DNA of 64,000 nt from Nephromyces sp. MM_2019 (taxonomy: Eukaryota > Apicomplexa > Aconoidasida > Nephromycida): positions 10,066 to 74,065 of the forward strand of contig JADHZB010001712.1 of NCBI GenBank assembly GCA_015657535.1, given 5' to 3'. Within the stretch, counting starts at the first letter, position 1, and every line of letters begins with the position of its first letter. Under the pieces are notes generated by a model. The model was not told where the DNA came from, did not search any database, and was given only the letters and a program-made list of their open reading frames with translations. This document shows, one piece after another, positions 60,896 through 64,000 of this stretch. The position numbers and the translations under genes are program-made.

Positions 60896-63800
60896 CTTAA
60901 AAATAGGGAAATAATATTGAAATGGGGCGAAGAATAATTGCTATATCATTGTACTCTCTTATTTAGGGATTGTCTTGGAACTCATTAATATTAGGCACAA
61001 TTTTGAGCCCTGTGGGATTACTCTTCCGTCAATTGAACTCAAGCAAGCTTTATTGTCGGAATACAAATATTTACTTCAGCAAAGCCCCCCTTGAGAAGAG
61101 AGAGGAAAGTCATGATAACATACCCAACCATATGTACATATCGAAATGTACTTAAGCAGTGAGCTAGTTCAGGAAGAAACAAATTTTTGTATCGGAGGGA
61201 TGAAAAACAGGACTAGAAAATTAACGACAAAAGGGTGAGTAGCCCATTATAGTTCGCGCAAAACCGACCAAAAAAAGCTTTCGCCCCAGCCTATCAATGA
61301 AGAAAATAAAGATATTTATTCGTGGCATCGGTACGCCAGCAAAAAACAGAGCCAGCTCACCATCTCAATCTTTTAAAATTAAGGGGAAAAGGCATGTTGG
61401 AGAGATATCTGCATTAAATGACTAGCAATTCACAAGCAAAGCACACATTTGCTCAGTATCAAAGACGTAATCGTGCCGCTAGGAATGCATTGCGTACATA
61501 TTTGATCGATCCAGTAAGAGCAAACGTTTGTCTACACACTACATTACCTCAGTCCAGCTTCAGCATCATCAAGAACTAGCCTCAAAATTAAGCTACTGCA
61601 CCAATAAATAGCGTATAAGCTTGATTAAATAGCCCGATGAATAAAATAGCGGCCGCCTCATCCAAAATATTAATTGATCCGAACTTAATTTGTAAAAAAT
61701 ATGCCTACATATTGAAAGCATCACTGGTCTGACTGAGTCGGAAAAATCAAAGTTACTGGGGGAAATCATATCTTTGATGTATTTATTCTTCAGGTTGACT
61801 GCCAAACCCGGGATGAAACCAAAATCACTCTTCTGTTCATATGGTGAAAGCGGGGGCTCAGGTTAAGCGTATTGCAATAAATTGATGCACTTCTTCATGG
61901 CATAGGTAGCTACGGCATTGGAATCGTGAAAGAGTGAACATTGAGGGCGATGGAAAATTACATGCTGAGCGGAATAAATTTCAGCACGTTGACGGGGATA
62001 GCACGCTACAAGTATGAACAGCTACCAAATATTACTCTTCTATTGAGTCTTTTAAAGTATGAGTGAGTGTCTTACCAGTTATAAGTTGGCTTGCAAAATC
62101 AAAAGCTTCCAACAGGACAATAAAAGAGTCACTTAACCAATGAGCACAATGTCGAACGTGCAGACGAGTTCATCTGTATAAAAATACTTGAGAAACATTA
62201 AAGACGCAAGTACTCATCGAAGCAACCGGGTAATGGAGGTTAAAGGTACGAGTTAGAATCGTCTACAGTGGCTGATAAACGCTTCCGTGGCTGTTTTACA
62301 GCGGAGCACAAGGGCATGTAGCTTTTGCACGAATGTCCCATCATAAGGAACACATTGATAAACAAGAAAATTTATGATTTGTATTATAATATAAAATTTT
62401 CCTAGGAAATTAAAGAAAAATTTTTGTTGGATAAGATAGTAGGTAGTAAAAATCTACACCAAACTTTGCGTCGACAAAATGATGGATAATCCAAGGGAAT
62501 CAATATTACTGTCCGCATTGAGCAGCTATGCAATGCAAATGGACTCAAGTTACCCTATTATCAAGATAAAACCAGGTGCCTCGGTATTTTCTGTCAGAAA
62601 AAATACTTAATTTAAACTACTGCAAAACAGTGCCAGGAATGCGGATCATCAAGCCAAATAGCAATGTAGGCATACTGAAATTAATCTCGGAATTAAAAAT
62701 GGCATTTTGCGCCTAACAAAAACTTAGGGATGGCAAATAAACTCTAAATACAATAAGCCTGGCAGAATAAATGCTACCAAATTTCGCATGCGGCTGGCAA
62801 GCTGTACGAGTTAACTTTCGTGACTTCTTAAAACGTCTACATTTTCCTTACTAGAGGCATAGTCTCATTTGCATTATTAGATTTCCTAAATATCACGGCC
62901 TTGGAAAAATTCATTACAGCATATTTTCAACTTTGGGTAAGTACCTCTAGCAATGTACGAGTAACCGGAATAAGATATGCCTGTGGAGCAAGTTTGGGTA
63001 CAAGGAAGATTCCTGCAGGCATTCTTGCTGGCTTTCCTGGCGGTATTCTAACCTATGCTTTCAGCAACGATACAAAACTGCAGAGCTGCTAACTCAAACA
63101 CTCGGCCTCCGGTGATTATGAAGGTTTCACACACAGAACTTCATTACGGTACAAGAGATTAAAACTGCCTACAGTCATCAGCACATACGCACATACCGAC
63201 GAAATAATTATGTAACTATGCTCTCCCGTGAATGCCATGCATTGCTAAACCTTCCCAAAACACGCTTACGCGCGACCCAAGACCCATGCGTAGTTTAGTA
63301 AAACATATACGCGCTGATCCAAATAACAGCGGCGGCGCACACCCCCCCGTACTTCATCGCAGTTACTGAATAACCCGGCGTGCCGTTAGAATTTATTTGA
63401 AAATAAAATGGGAAACGACTCTTTGTCTAGTAAACTTCCTTTTAGCATGCTGATGTGCTCCCCATCTGACTGCTGAGCTGTGCGTACCAACGACGTACGC
63501 TCAATCCAGGTGAAATGCTGAAATACCTTTACTTTCAATAGGGAGGGCACCACCACACGCCCGTGTCAGCAGCGGATGCTCATTGTACGTTTCGCACCAA
63601 TTCTACTAGTGGGTTTCGATAAAGTTTTTTGTTCGCCTCTTCCACGTCATTTTGACGTCTCGACTTGTGATTTCTTCCTCATCGGCACTAATGGCTGGCC
63701 GCGTGTTCAGGCAGTTCTGCGAGTCACAGTTTTCCGGCGTTTCTGCCCATTTTGCGACCCCCACAACGTACTCCAATTCACTCGCTTTTGTATCCGCCTG

Positions 63801-64000
63801 CGACGAGCGGTTGTGAATGCTCTTGATGCCAAGATGTAAACGTATCGGATGCCATTTGCGCACAGTGAAGTTTGTAAGTGTAGCTAAGTGGCTTCATAAG
63901 CATGGGCTGATGTACGTGTTACAGTCATAAGTATTTATTCACTTGTAGTCTTTGTAGGATTGTACGTCTGCACGCAGTAAAGGTGCAGCGCATGCCCCAT
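60896..64000. other. Right end of the window: no confident gene
   Basis: About 3.1 kb. Candidates I could not support: a minus-strand stretch at about 61680-61805 (NLKNKYIKDMISPSNFDF) with plausible composition but no ATG, and two overlapping ORFs on opposite strands at 63576-63863. Of the latter pair, the minus one (85 codons, genuine ATG at 63863, ending in a charged DEEEITSRDVKMTWKRRTK stretch) is the better candidate. The segment near 63240-63830 is more G+C-rich than average and may be a promoter region for a gene beyond the window. Confidence 0.45.

Overview
This is nuclear DNA from an intron-rich eukaryote that is almost certainly an apicomplexan. The gene content shows this directly: a class XIV myosin A, a perforin-like (MACPF) protein with the apicomplexan C-terminal beta-repeat region, an apicortin (partial p25-alpha plus doublecortin), a long HOOK protein, and a C2/PH-like protein resembling the rhoptry-surface protein RASP2. 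Introns are mostly 55-650 nt, with GT(A/G)AG or GTTAG donors and short pyrimidine tracts. The A+T content looks too low for Plasmodium and too high for Toxoplasma. A lineage near Cardiosporidium/Nephromyces is my guess, not a demonstration. Exon boundaries below were placed by hand from splice signals, reading-frame continuity and remembered family features; no alignment was run.

Layout, left to right. 0-1.6 kb: 5' part of PRP19 (minus), running off the left edge, with (CA)n-rich introns. 1.6-5.2 kb: A-rich and repeat-rich DNA, including GT minisatellite, a 29-bp tandem repeat and decayed coding-like stretches. 5.25-5.8 kb: a predicted helical/coiled-coil protein (plus). 5.8-10 kb: no confident gene, but several minus-strand coding-like islands. 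10.1-14.5 kb: MyoA, 19 exons (plus). 17.0-21.3 kb: perforin-like protein, 13 exons (plus). 21.9-22.1 kb: possible 78-residue ORF (minus). 23.7-25.8 kb: ribosomal protein L17/uL22, 4 exons (minus). 29.0-29.6 kb: exons of an unrecognised cysteine-containing protein (plus). 29.9-36.6 kb: HOOK, 10 exons (minus). 37.7-38.2 kb: a two-exon 75-residue protein (plus). 38.8-40.7 kb: C2/PH-like protein, 4 exons (plus). 43.3-45.4 kb: apicortin, 5 exons (plus). 47.1 kb: possible 80-residue ORF (plus). 48.6-54.8 kb: adenosine deaminase, 10 exons (plus). 57.7-59.2 kb: three exons of a ZSWIM7/SWS1 homologue (minus). 60.3-60.9 kb: a 97-residue protein in five exons, one of only 9 nt (minus). The last 3 kb hold no confident gene.

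Five of the confident genes act at the apical end or pellicle of the invasive stage. MyoA is the gliding motor, HOOK links to microneme transport or secretion, the perforin-like protein is a likely microneme cargo, the C2/PH protein may act in rhoptry docking, and apicortin is a conoid-type microtubule component. PRP19, RPL17, adenosine deaminase and ZSWIM7 are housekeeping genes for splicing, translation, purine metabolism and recombination. No mobile element, CRISPR array, tRNA or rRNA gene was found.
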